A stretch of DNA of 64,000 nt from JAWLHJ01 sp040904945 (GTDB taxonomy: Bacteria > Gemmatimonadota > Gemmatimonadetes > Longimicrobiales > Gaopeijiaceae), in assembly GCA_040904945.1 (NCBI GenBank), contig JBBDSM010000134.1:30275-94274 (forward strand). The letters run 5' to 3'. The position numbers were made by a program, and so were the translations under genes. The notes below the pieces were generated by a model. That model was given only the letters and a program-made list of their open reading frames with translations, had not been told where the DNA came from and ran no database searches. Below, piece by piece: positions 40,313-49,309 of the stretch (positions are counted from its first letter, which is position 1; the number at the start of each line of letters is the position of its first letter).

Positions 40313-41163
40313 GCCGCGGCCAGACGCTCCAGCGACGCTTCGAGGACACGGGCGAGGCGGACGCCGGCCCGCTCGCCGACCTCGAGCACCTCTTCGTGGC
40401 TGAGCGGCGCCCCCCCTAGTCCCGCGGCACGGTTCGTGACCATCGATACGGCCACGCATCGCATGCCGCGCGCCCGCGCCGCGATCACCTCCGGCACGGT
40501 GGACATACCGACCATGTCGACGCCCAGGGTTCGGAGCATGCGGACTTCGGCGGGCGTCTCGTACGACGGTCCGAGCACGGCGCCGTACACCCCGGACCGG
40601 AGGGGCTCCCCCAAGCGCTCACCGGAGGCCCTGACGATCTCCCCTAGCTCCGCGTCGTAGGCTTCCGTCAGGTCCGGAAAGCGCGTCTCCCCGTCGTGGA
40701 CCGGACCCACCAGTGGATTCCGGCCCGTCAGGTTCACGTGGTCCTCGATCAGAACGAGGGCCCCCGGCTCCAGATCGTCCCGGATGCCGCCGGCCGCATT
40801 CGTCGCCACGAGGACCGAAGCTCCGAGTTCGGCCGCGACCCGGACGCCGAGGGCCAGGACGTCCGACGGATGTCCTTCGTAGGCGTGGAAGCGGCCCGAC
40901 TGGAGAAGCACGGGGAGCCCACCGAGGAGCCCGAGCACGAAGCGCCCGGCGTGGCCCACGACGGACGTCCCGGGCATACCGGCGATCTCCCGGAACGGGA
41001 CGGCCACGGCATCCGTCGCGCGGGTCTCGATCACGCCGAGCCCGGAGCCGAGCACGATCAACGCCGCCGGCTGGACGTCGCTTCGCGCCCGGAGCGCCCG
41101 GGCGACGGCCTTCGGCGTCCCGGGGGAAGCCGCCTCCTCGCCGCTCGTCACCACCGTCCTCAT
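40291..41163 (-). CDS. Purine nucleoside phosphorylase (trimeric, PNP/MTAP type)
   Basis: This 290-residue salvage enzyme cleaves inosine and guanosine with phosphate. Motifs in order: LIVLGSGLGVIE (phosphate loop), QSGRFHAYEGHPSDVL, VATNAAGGIRDDLEPG, the GPSYETPAEVRMLRTLGVDMVGMSTVPEVIAARARGM stretch (read as GPSYETPAEVRM and GMSTVPEVI) and CVAVSMVTNRAAGL. The Asn in the last motif is the purine-specificity residue of the PNP branch. The ATG at 41163 overlaps the rhomboid stop by four nt. Together with the pyrimidine phosphorylase at 20.8 kb it gives a complete nucleoside phosphorolysis route. Confidence 0.95.
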   Translation of the reverse strand: MRTVVTSGEEAASPGTPKAVARALRARSDVQPAALIVLGSGLGVIETRATDAVAVPFREIAGMPGTSVVGHAGRFVLGLLGGLPVLLQSGRFHAYEGHPSDVLALGVRVAAELGASVLVATNAAGGIRDDLEPGALVLIEDHVNLTGRNPLVGPVHDGETRFPDLTEAYDAELGEIVRASGERLGEPLRSGVYGAVLGPSYETPAEVRMLRTLGVDMVGMSTVPEVIAARARGMRCVAVSMVTNRAAGLGGAPLSHEEVLEVGERAGVRLARVLEASLERLAAAQSTDAK

Positions 41164-41870
41164 GTGGCCCCGGCTCGCCGCCGGGCGGAGCGTCCGGCCC
41201 GAAACGGCCAGACCAACAGGACCCCGGCCGCGAAGCCACCGACGTGGGCCATGTAGGCCACGCCGCCCGCCCCGGAGGGGGTCAGGGTGGAGGCGAGAAG
41301 CTGAAGCAGCATCCAATACCCTAGCATGATCCAAGCGGGAAGAGGCACGATCCGCAGAAAGACGAAGAAAAAGAAAAGCGTGTCGACGCGGGCCTTCGGA
41401 AAGAGCACGAGATACGCCCCCATGACCGCGCTCACCGCGCCGGATGCCCCGACCATCGGGACCGCGGAGCCGGGGGAAGCGGCAATCTGAGCCGCTGCCG
41501 CGACACATCCCGTAAGCAGATAGAAGACCAGGAAACGTCCGTGCCCTACCTCGTCTTCGACGTTATTACCGAAGACCCACAAGAACCACATGTTCCCGAT
41601 CAGGTGCATCCAACTCCCGTGCAGGAACATGGACGTGAGCCCGGCCTCCCAGGTCTCGCCCCCTAGGGGGCACGGTCCCTCCACGCCGGAACCCACCCGT
41701 CCGGTGATCTCGACGGGGATGACCCCGAACCGGCAGATCGACCCGGTCAACGCCTCCTGGGAGAGGCCTCCACCCTGAAGGCGCCACCATACGACCGCCG
41801 TCACGCCGATGAGGAGCACGGTGGTGATGGGCAGGCCCTTCGTGGGATTGTGGTCGCGAAGCGGAAACAA
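41160..41870 (-). CDS. Rhomboid-family intramembrane serine protease
   Basis: This protein of about 236 residues has six or seven helices. The catalytic Ser lies in GASGAVSAVMGAYL and the catalytic His in YMAHVGGFAAGVLL; the Asn/His region of helix 2 is GSWMHLIGNMWFLWVFGNNVED. Rhomboids cut single-span membrane proteins. The usual family N-terminus FPLRDHNPT begins at a TTG at 41870 with GGAG nine nt upstream, so that start is used; an in-frame ATG at 41990 would add 40 residues of atypical sequence. It is coupled to the phosphorylase gene by a 4-nt overlap. Confidence 0.92.
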   Translation of the reverse strand: MFPLRDHNPTKGLPITTVLLIGVTAVVWWRLQGGGLSQEALTGSICRFGVIPVEITGRVGSGVEGPCPLGGETWEAGLTSMFLHGSWMHLIGNMWFLWVFGNNVEDEVGHGRFLVFYLLTGCVAAAAQIAASPGSAVPMVGASGAVSAVMGAYLVLFPKARVDTLFFFFVFLRIVPLPAWIMLGYWMLLQLLASTLTPSGAGGVAYMAHVGGFAAGVLLVWPFRAGRSARRRAGAT

Positions 41871-42148
41871 GCGGGTACTCTCCGGCTGGACCCCTTCCGA
41901 GGTTCGACGGTGGAAGTTAGCTGGTCGCTGCCATAATGGCGGCGGAAAGGGCAGGACCCCGCCAATCCGGCGCGAAGACGGCTCCTTCATACCGGCACGT
42001 GGCTTGCAACTCCGTACCCCTGGATCGGCGGGCTCCGTTCCGTCCAGCGGCCGGTGTTCGCCGGCCTTTCCATCAATCGAACGAGAACGATCGTCGCTCG
42101 AGGGTGCCCGTGAGGACCCTTTCGGGCCCCAACAACGTGAGGAAGCAC
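41871..42148. promoter_or_regulatory. Divergent region between rhomboid and dnaK genes
   Basis: This 278-nt non-coding stretch must hold the dnaK promoter. CATAAT at 41932-41937 is the best -10-like element but lacks a good -35. I see no CIRCE-type inverted repeat (TTAGCACTC-N9-GAGTGCTAA), so HrcA control is not supported. GAGGA eight nt before the dnaK ATG is its ribosome site. Confidence 0.4.
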
Positions 42149-44083
<1,935 letters not shown>

Positions 44084-44095
44084 AGCGGGCTCGGA

Positions 44096-44145
44096 TCGAT
44101 GCATGGGAGGCGCCGGGGCAACCCCCGACGCCTCCCATGCATCGA
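44096..44145 (+). terminator. Long hairpin after dnaK, probable terminator
   Basis: A perfect 17-bp inverted repeat (44096-44112 with 44129-44145) encloses a further short GGGG/CCCC stem. It starts 13 nt after the dnaK stop. The downstream side lacks a clear T-run (ATTCCGTTG), so termination may be partial, or the element may stabilise the dnaK mRNA. Confidence 0.6.
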
Positions 44146-44191
44146 ATTCCGTTGAAGCCCGAGACCGCACCGAACCGAGGGAGATAGATAG

Positions 44192-45748
44192 ATGTACGAT
44201 CCGCTCAGAGCGAAGACGAAGGTGGTCCTGCTGACCGGGACCGCGTTCCTGTTCGGCGTGGGGATTGCGGGAAGCCTGGGTTGGACCGCAGCGTCCCACG
44301 CGATGCCCGCAGTGTCGGAGGCGCCGCAGGTGTCGGCCGACGCCGTGCGGCCCGCTCAGGATCTGAGCGACGCCTTCATCAACCTCGCCGACGCGGTGAC
44401 GCCCGCCGTCGTCCGGATCGAGAGCCGACGCACGGTCACCCGCACCTCGCAACAGCAGCAGGTCCCGGACGCGTTCCGCCGCTTCTTCGACATTCCGGAG
44501 GGCCAGGAACCACAGCCGCCGCAGGGCGCGATCTCCGGCGGTAGCGGCTTCGTGGTGTCCGAGGACGGCTACATCCTGACCAACAATCACGTGGTCGAGG
44601 GTGCCGACGAGGTCCGCGTGTACTTCCCGGACCGGCGTTATTTCGACGCGGAAGTAATCGGCACCGATCCGTTCACCGACGTCGCGGTGATCAAGGTCTC
44701 GGCCGGTGAGCCCCTACCCTACATGTCGTTCGGCAACTCCAACGGCCTCCGGGTCGGGGAGTGGGTCCTTGCCATCGGCAACCCCGGCTTCGGAGCGTCG
44801 ACCCAGCTCGACTTCACCGTGACCGCGGGCATCGTGAGCGCGCGGGGTCGCGGACTTCAGCTCCTGCAGCGCGACCTCTTCCAGAATCCCGAGTTCGGGC
44901 CGGAGCAGTCGCGCTGGGCGATCGAGGACTTCATCCAGACGGACGCCGTCATCAACCCCGGTAACTCCGGCGGCCCGATGGTGAACCTCCAGGGCCAGGT
45001 CGTTGGCATCAACTCGGCCATCGCGTCGACGACGGGCGTCTATCAGGGATACGGCTTCGCCATCCCGATCAACCTGGCGCGCCGGGTCATGGAAGACCTC
45101 ATCGAGTACGGCAACGTGCGCAGGCCCCGTATCGGGGTTTCGATCCAGGACGTGGCCGCGGAAGACGCGGCCGTCTACGACCTCCCGTCCGTCTCGGGCG
45201 TGCTGGTCCAGACGGTGGATCCCGAGGGGCCGTCCGCCGGACAGCTCCAGTCCGAAGACGTCATCGTCGCGCTCGACGGAAACCTGGTCGGATACGTGGC
45301 CGAGCTCCAGGCGAAGATCGCGGAGCGGCGGCCCGGCGACCGAGTCGAAGTTACGGTCTACCGTGACGGCCGGCCCATCGACGTGACCATTCGCCTCGAC
45401 GAGGCGCCCATCGCGGCGCAGCCGACCCTGACCGCGAGCCGTGAGACATTGGCGGCCGAGCGGCTGGGGATTCGGGTCGAGTCCATCGACGCGGATCTCG
45501 CGGAGGCCACCGGACTCGAAGTCGGGAGCGGCGTGGTGCTCACTGAAGTGGCGCGTGGCAGCGCGGCCGCCCGACGCAACGTGGACGCGTTCCGCGGGAT
45601 GCGCCTGGTCGGGATCAACGACCAGACGATCGCTACACCCGAGGACGTCCGCTCGACGCTCGAGGGCGTCGACACCGGCGAGGTCGTCTCGCTGCAGTTC
45701 GAGGACGCCGCGGGTGACCGTAGGGTCGTGAACGTCCGCATGCCCTGA
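44192..45748 (+). CDS. Do/DegP-type periplasmic serine protease (HtrA family)
   Basis: This 518-residue trypsin-fold protease-chaperone has an N-terminal membrane helix (VVLLTGTAFLFGVGIAGSLGW) for export or anchoring. The catalytic triad is complete: His133 in TNNHVVEG, Asp163 in PFTDVAVIKV and Ser259 in NPGNSGGPMVN. Two PDZ domains follow (about 315-410 with RPRIGVSIQDV and 430-515 with LGIRVESIDADLAEATG). It degrades misfolded envelope proteins. A GAGGGAG site lies close upstream of the ATG. Its place directly after dnaK opens a run of proteostasis genes; a strong terminator follows it. Confidence 0.96.
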   Translation: MYDPLRAKTKVVLLTGTAFLFGVGIAGSLGWTAASHAMPAVSEAPQVSADAVRPAQDLSDAFINLADAVTPAVVRIESRRTVTRTSQQQQVPDAFRRFFDIPEGQEPQPPQGAISGGSGFVVSEDGYILTNNHVVEGADEVRVYFPDRRYFDAEVIGTDPFTDVAVIKVSAGEPLPYMSFGNSNGLRVGEWVLAIGNPGFGASTQLDFTVTAGIVSARGRGLQLLQRDLFQNPEFGPEQSRWAIEDFIQTDAVINPGNSGGPMVNLQGQVVGINSAIASTTGVYQGYGFAIPINLARRVMEDLIEYGNVRRPRIGVSIQDVAAEDAAVYDLPSVSGVLVQTVDPEGPSAGQLQSEDVIVALDGNLVGYVAELQAKIAERRPGDRVEVTVYRDGRPIDVTIRLDEAPIAAQPTLTASRETLAAERLGIRVESIDADLAEATGLEVGSGVVLTEVARGSAAARRNVDAFRGMRLVGINDQTIATPEDVRSTLEGVDTGEVVSLQFEDAAGDRRVVNVRMP

Positions 45749-45801
45749 CGACGGAGCTCGGTGCGGTGGCGGGCGAATCCGCCGCCCGCACCGGGCCGTC
45801 G

Positions 45802-45835
45802 ACGGCGCGGGGCCCCGGGGCTCCGCGCCGTTTTC
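45802..45835 (+). terminator. Intrinsic terminator after degP
   Basis: ACGGCGCGG (45802-45810) pairs with CCGCGCCGT (45823-45831), extended inside by GCCCCGGGGC, and is followed by TTTTCGTT. A second GC-rich inverted repeat lies just before it (about 45760-45792). Confidence 0.85.
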
Positions 45836-45872
45836 GTTGCCCCGGTACACACCCACCGTGCTTGGGGCGAGA

Positions 45873-45902
45873 TTGAATGGGGCTTCACCCCGGTTTTATC
45901 TT
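45873..45902 (+). promoter_or_regulatory. Probable promoter of tRNA-Leu
   Basis: TTGAAT (45873-45878), an 18-nt spacer and TATCTT (45897-45902) would start transcription only a few bases before the tRNA 5' end at 45914. The spacer contains GGGGCTTCACCCC, a small hairpin. The GC-rich background makes this AT-rich element stand out. Confidence 0.45.
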
Positions 45903-45913
45903 TTTCTCGGCGC

Positions 45914-45996
45914 GCGAAAGTGGCGGAATTGGTAGACGCGCGGGACTTAGGATCCCGTGGCCCTGTGCCGTGGGGGTTCGAGTCCCCCCTTTCGCA
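45914..45996 (+). tRNA. tRNA-Leu (anticodon TAG)
   Basis: The acceptor arms GCGAAAG (45914-45920) and CTTTCGC (45989-45995) pair perfectly, followed by discriminator A; CCA is not encoded. The D arm includes GGTAGACGC, the anticodon loop is CTTAGGA on a CGGGA/TCCCG stem, giving TAG (reads CUA/CUG). A long variable arm, as expected for a class II tRNA, precedes the T arm GGGGG-TTCGAGT-CCCCC. Confidence 0.97.
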
Positions 45997-46034
45997 CTCG
46001 ACTCCCGAGCCATGACACCCGAACACCGAAGCAG

Positions 46035-47315
46035 ATGACCCTCGACGTATCACGCCTGGAAATCACCGTCGACGAGCAGGATCGTTGGCGTCGCCGGATC
46101 AACGTGACGGTTCCCGCGGACTTCGTCCGCGACGAGGAGCTTCGCGCTGCCCGCAACCTTGCCTCTCGCGCCAATCTCAAGGGCTTCCGCAAGGGTCGCG
46201 TGCCGGCGCGCATGATCGAGGGGCGCTTCAAGGGCGCGCTTCGTCAGGAGGCGCTCGACCGGCTCATCGGCGACGCCTACCGGCAGGCGCTGCAGGCCCG
46301 GGAGCTACGCCCGATCAGCGAGGGCCAGATCGAGGACGTGAAGTACGAGCCCGAGGCCGACCTCAGCTTCTCGGTCGCGTTCGACGTGGAGCCAACGGTC
46401 GAGCTCGAGAAGCTCGGCGGCTTCGTGATCGAGCGGCCTGCCCCAAAGGTGGAAGACCAGCACGTCGACGACGTCCTGGACCGCATCCGGGAGCAGGCCG
46501 GTGTCTGGAAGCCCGCCGAGGAAGGCGCGCCGACCGACAAAGACATGGTATCGGTCCACATCGTCCGTCTCGCCGATGTCGACGAAGGCGACGAAGAGGG
46601 CCGTGACTACGACTTCGTCCTCGGCCAGGGTGACGCCATCCCGGATATCGAAGACGCGATCCGCACGCTCGAACCCGGCCAGACGGGCGACTTCGACGTC
46701 GCGTTTCCGGACGACTTCCCGGACGAGTCCCGTCGCGGCCATTCCGAGCGAATCCGGATCACCCTGAACGCCCGCAAGGAGATGGAGCTCCCGGAGCTCG
46801 ACGACGATCTCGCCAAGCAGGTCGGTGACTTCGAGACGCTGGACCAGCTCAAGGCGGAAGTCAGGGCGGACCTCGAGAAGGACGGCGAGCAGCAGGCGGA
46901 GTCGGTCGTACGCGGCCGCATCCTCGATGCGCTGCTCGAGGCGAACCCGTTCGAAGTTCCCGGGTCGATGATCGATCGCTACGCGGACTCGCTCATCGGC
47001 GAGCAGAAGGAAGGCATCGACCCCGAGCGGCTGCGTGAGGTGCGGGAACGGATCCGCCCCGAGGCGGAGCGCGTGGTGCAGCGCATCCTGCTCATCGAGC
47101 GGGTTGCGGAGTTGCAGGGACTCGCCGCCACCGAAGACGACCTGGACGCCCGCATCGAGGAGATCGCCGGGCAGAACGACACCGAGCCGGCGAAGGTATA
47201 TGCCCAGCTGCAGAAGTCCGGGCGCCTCGAGGCGCTCGAGCGGGAGTTGACCGAGCGCAAGGTCTTCGACTTCCTCAAGTCACAGTCCGAGATCATCGAG
47301 GCCCCGAAGGCCTGA
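46035..47315 (+). CDS. tig: Trigger factor (ribosome-associated peptidyl-prolyl isomerase chaperone)
   Basis: This 426-residue protein has the N-terminal ribosome-binding domain containing NLKGFRKGRVPARMIEGRFKGAL (the G-F-R-x-G-x-x-P signature, here GFRKGRVP), a central FKBP-like domain (about 150-245, VSVHIVRL to GHSERIRITL), and a long helical C-terminal chaperone domain. The normal length is about 430. The ATG at 46035 lies 38 nt after the tRNA; no strong ribosome site is visible. The order tig-clpP-clpX-lon is widespread in bacteria. Confidence 0.96.
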   Translation: MTLDVSRLEITVDEQDRWRRRINVTVPADFVRDEELRAARNLASRANLKGFRKGRVPARMIEGRFKGALRQEALDRLIGDAYRQALQARELRPISEGQIEDVKYEPEADLSFSVAFDVEPTVELEKLGGFVIERPAPKVEDQHVDDVLDRIREQAGVWKPAEEGAPTDKDMVSVHIVRLADVDEGDEEGRDYDFVLGQGDAIPDIEDAIRTLEPGQTGDFDVAFPDDFPDESRRGHSERIRITLNARKEMELPELDDDLAKQVGDFETLDQLKAEVRADLEKDGEQQAESVVRGRILDALLEANPFEVPGSMIDRYADSLIGEQKEGIDPERLREVRERIRPEAERVVQRILLIERVAELQGLAATEDDLDARIEEIAGQNDTEPAKVYAQLQKSGRLEALERELTERKVFDFLKSQSEIIEAPKA

Positions 47316-47346
47316 GGGCCGACGGCCACCTCTCACACGAGATACC

Positions 47347-47991
47347 ATGTCGATATACCCTCCGTACGTCATCGAGCGCACCAGCCGCGGCGAGCGCAGC
47401 TACGACATCTTCAGCCGGCTCCTCATGGACCGGATCGTGTTCCTCGGCAGCGGCATCGACGACAACGTGGCGAACATCATCGTGGCGCAGCTCCTCTTCC
47501 TGGACGCCGACGACCCGGAGCGCGACATCTTCATGTACATCAACTCCCCTGGCGGGAGCGTGTACGCCGGAATGGCGATCTACGACACGATGCAGCATCT
47601 GCGTGCGCCGGTATCGACGTTCTGCGTGGGCATGGCGGCGTCCATGGGTGCCCTGCTGCTGACGGCCGGCGACAAGGGCAAGCGGCACGCGCTCCCGAAC
47701 TCCCGGATCATGATCCATCAGCCGTCAGGCGGATCACGAGGGACGGCCGCGGACATCGAGATCGCGGCGAAAGAGGTTCTCTACATCCGCGAGAGCCTGA
47801 ACAAGATCATCGCGAAGCACACCGGTCAGACGGCCGAGCGCATCATGGAGGACGTGGACCGGGACCGGTTCATGAGCCCGGTCGAGGCGGTCGAGTACGG
47901 CCTGATCGACCGCGTGCTGGAAGGACCGGTCCAGACCCCCGAAGGCCGACCGGCGGATTCCGACCATGCGGAACCGGACCTAGTAGATTAG
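47347..47991 (+). CDS. clpP: ATP-dependent Clp protease proteolytic subunit
   Basis: This 214-residue serine protease has YPPYVIERTSRGERSYDIFSRLLMDRIVFLG at the start (read as RGERSYDIFSRLL), SPGGSVYAGMAIYDTMQ, the catalytic Ser in CVGMAASMGALLL, the catalytic His in RIMIHQPSGG and the catalytic Asp in the region VDRDRFMSPVEAVEYGLID. The chain forms the double heptamer chamber fed by ClpX, encoded next. It has a C-terminal tail of about 15 extra polar residues (TPEGRPADSDHAEPD). Confidence 0.98.
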   Translation: MSIYPPYVIERTSRGERSYDIFSRLLMDRIVFLGSGIDDNVANIIVAQLLFLDADDPERDIFMYINSPGGSVYAGMAIYDTMQHLRAPVSTFCVGMAASMGALLLTAGDKGKRHALPNSRIMIHQPSGGSRGTAADIEIAAKEVLYIRESLNKIIAKHTGQTAERIMEDVDRDRFMSPVEAVEYGLIDRVLEGPVQTPEGRPADSDHAEPDLVD

Positions 47992-48063
47992 TAGATTAGA
48001 CACTTGCTCGAGGGGTACGCTCGCGGTCGAGCCTCCCCGTCGCGCACGGAGCGAGAGACGAAT

Positions 48064-49296
48064 ATGACCAGTGACAAACACCTTCGGTGCAGCTTCTGCG
48101 GCAAGTCCAAGGAGAGCGTCAAGAAGTTCATCTCCGGACCCAACGTCTACATCTGCAACGAGTGCATCTCGCTCTGCAACGAGATCCTGGCGGAGGAAGA
48201 GGAGCGCGAAGCTCAGGAACAAGTCGTTCCGAGTCCGACGCCCGAGGAGATCAAGGCCACGCTCGACCAGTACGTCATCGGGCAGGAGGCCGCGAAGCGC
48301 GCGCTGTCGGTATCGGTCTACAACCACTACAAGCGCGTCAATCATCACGGCGTGCTCGACGACGTCGAGATCGACAAGGCGAACATCCTGCTCATCGGCT
48401 CGACCGGGGTCGGGAAGACGCTGCTCGCTCAGACGTTGGCGCGTACGCTGAACGTCCCGTTCACCATCGCCGACGCGACGACACTGACCGAGGCGGGATA
48501 CGTCGGTGAGGACGTCGAGAACATCCTGGTCCGGCTGCTCCAGGCCGCCGATTTCAACGTCGCCGACTGCGAGCGCGGCATCGTGTACATCGACGAGATG
48601 GACAAGATCGCTCGCAAGTCCGAGAACCCGTCGATCACGCGGGACGTCTCGGGCGAAGGTGTGCAGCAGGCGCTCCTGAAGATCCTCGAGGGCACGGTCG
48701 CCAGCGTTCCCCCGCAGGGTGGGCGAAAGCACCCGCAGCAGGAATACATCCAGATCAACACCCGCAACATCCTGTTCATCTGCGGCGGCGCCTTCGACGG
48801 ACTCGAGAAGATCGTCGAGAGCCGGATCGGCCGTCGTAAGATCGGCTTTGGCGACGAGCGCGCCGGCGAGGATCTCGAAACGCTCCTCGAGGCAGTCGAG
48901 CCGGAAGACCTTCAGCGCTTCGGATTAATTCCGGAGCTCGTGGGTCGGCTGCCGGTCACAGTGCACCTCGACGACCTGGACGAAGAGGCGCTGGTGCGCA
49001 TCCTCCAGGAGCCGAAGAACGCCCTGGTGAAGCAGTACCAGAAGATGTTCGAGCTCGAGGGCATCGGGCTCACCTTCGATCCCGCCGCCATCCAGGCGAT
49101 CGCTCACAAGACGCTTGATTGCGGCACCGGAGCGCGGGGACTGCGCTCGATCATCGAGAGCGTCATGCGAGACGTGATGTTCGAGATTCCATCCCGAACG
49201 GACGTGCGCGAGGTTGTCATCACGCCCGAATCGATCGACCACGGCGTGCCGCCGCTCCTCGTGCTCGACCCCGAGGAGCGCAAGAAGGAGGCGTGA
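48064..49296 (+). CDS. clpX: ATP-dependent Clp protease ATP-binding subunit ClpX
   Basis: This 410-residue AAA+ unfoldase has the N-terminal C4 zinc domain (CSFCGKSKESVKKFISG then YICNECISLC), Walker A in LLIGSTGVGKTLLAQTLA, the GYVGEDVENIL pore-region motif, Walker B in GIVYIDEMDKIARK, the IGF loop as RKIGFG (contact to ClpP), and RFGLIPELVGRLPV. All key residues are in place. The ATG at 48064 aligns with the family start; a frame from 48004 is leader. The 72-nt gap after clpP contains a short TAGTAGATTAG duplication. Confidence 0.98.
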   Translation: MTSDKHLRCSFCGKSKESVKKFISGPNVYICNECISLCNEILAEEEEREAQEQVVPSPTPEEIKATLDQYVIGQEAAKRALSVSVYNHYKRVNHHGVLDDVEIDKANILLIGSTGVGKTLLAQTLARTLNVPFTIADATTLTEAGYVGEDVENILVRLLQAADFNVADCERGIVYIDEMDKIARKSENPSITRDVSGEGVQQALLKILEGTVASVPPQGGRKHPQQEYIQINTRNILFICGGAFDGLEKIVESRIGRRKIGFGDERAGEDLETLLEAVEPEDLQRFGLIPELVGRLPVTVHLDDLDEEALVRILQEPKNALVKQYQKMFELEGIGLTFDPAAIQAIAHKTLDCGTGARGLRSIIESVMRDVMFEIPSRTDVREVVITPESIDHGVPPLLVLDPEERKKEA

Positions 49297-49309
49297 GCGG
49301 AGGCATCGG

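Noticed and set aside
41871..42148. CIRCE/HrcA operator before dnaK
   Set aside because: No TTAGCACTC/GAGTGCTAA inverted repeat or close variant is present.
45914..45996. tRNA-Leu as an integration site
   Set aside because: No partial tRNA copy or integrase is seen nearby; the next gene is trigger factor.
47985..48003. Short tandem TAGTAGATTAG after clpP
   Set aside because: Only two copies and under 20 nt; too short for CRISPR or a meaningful repeat.
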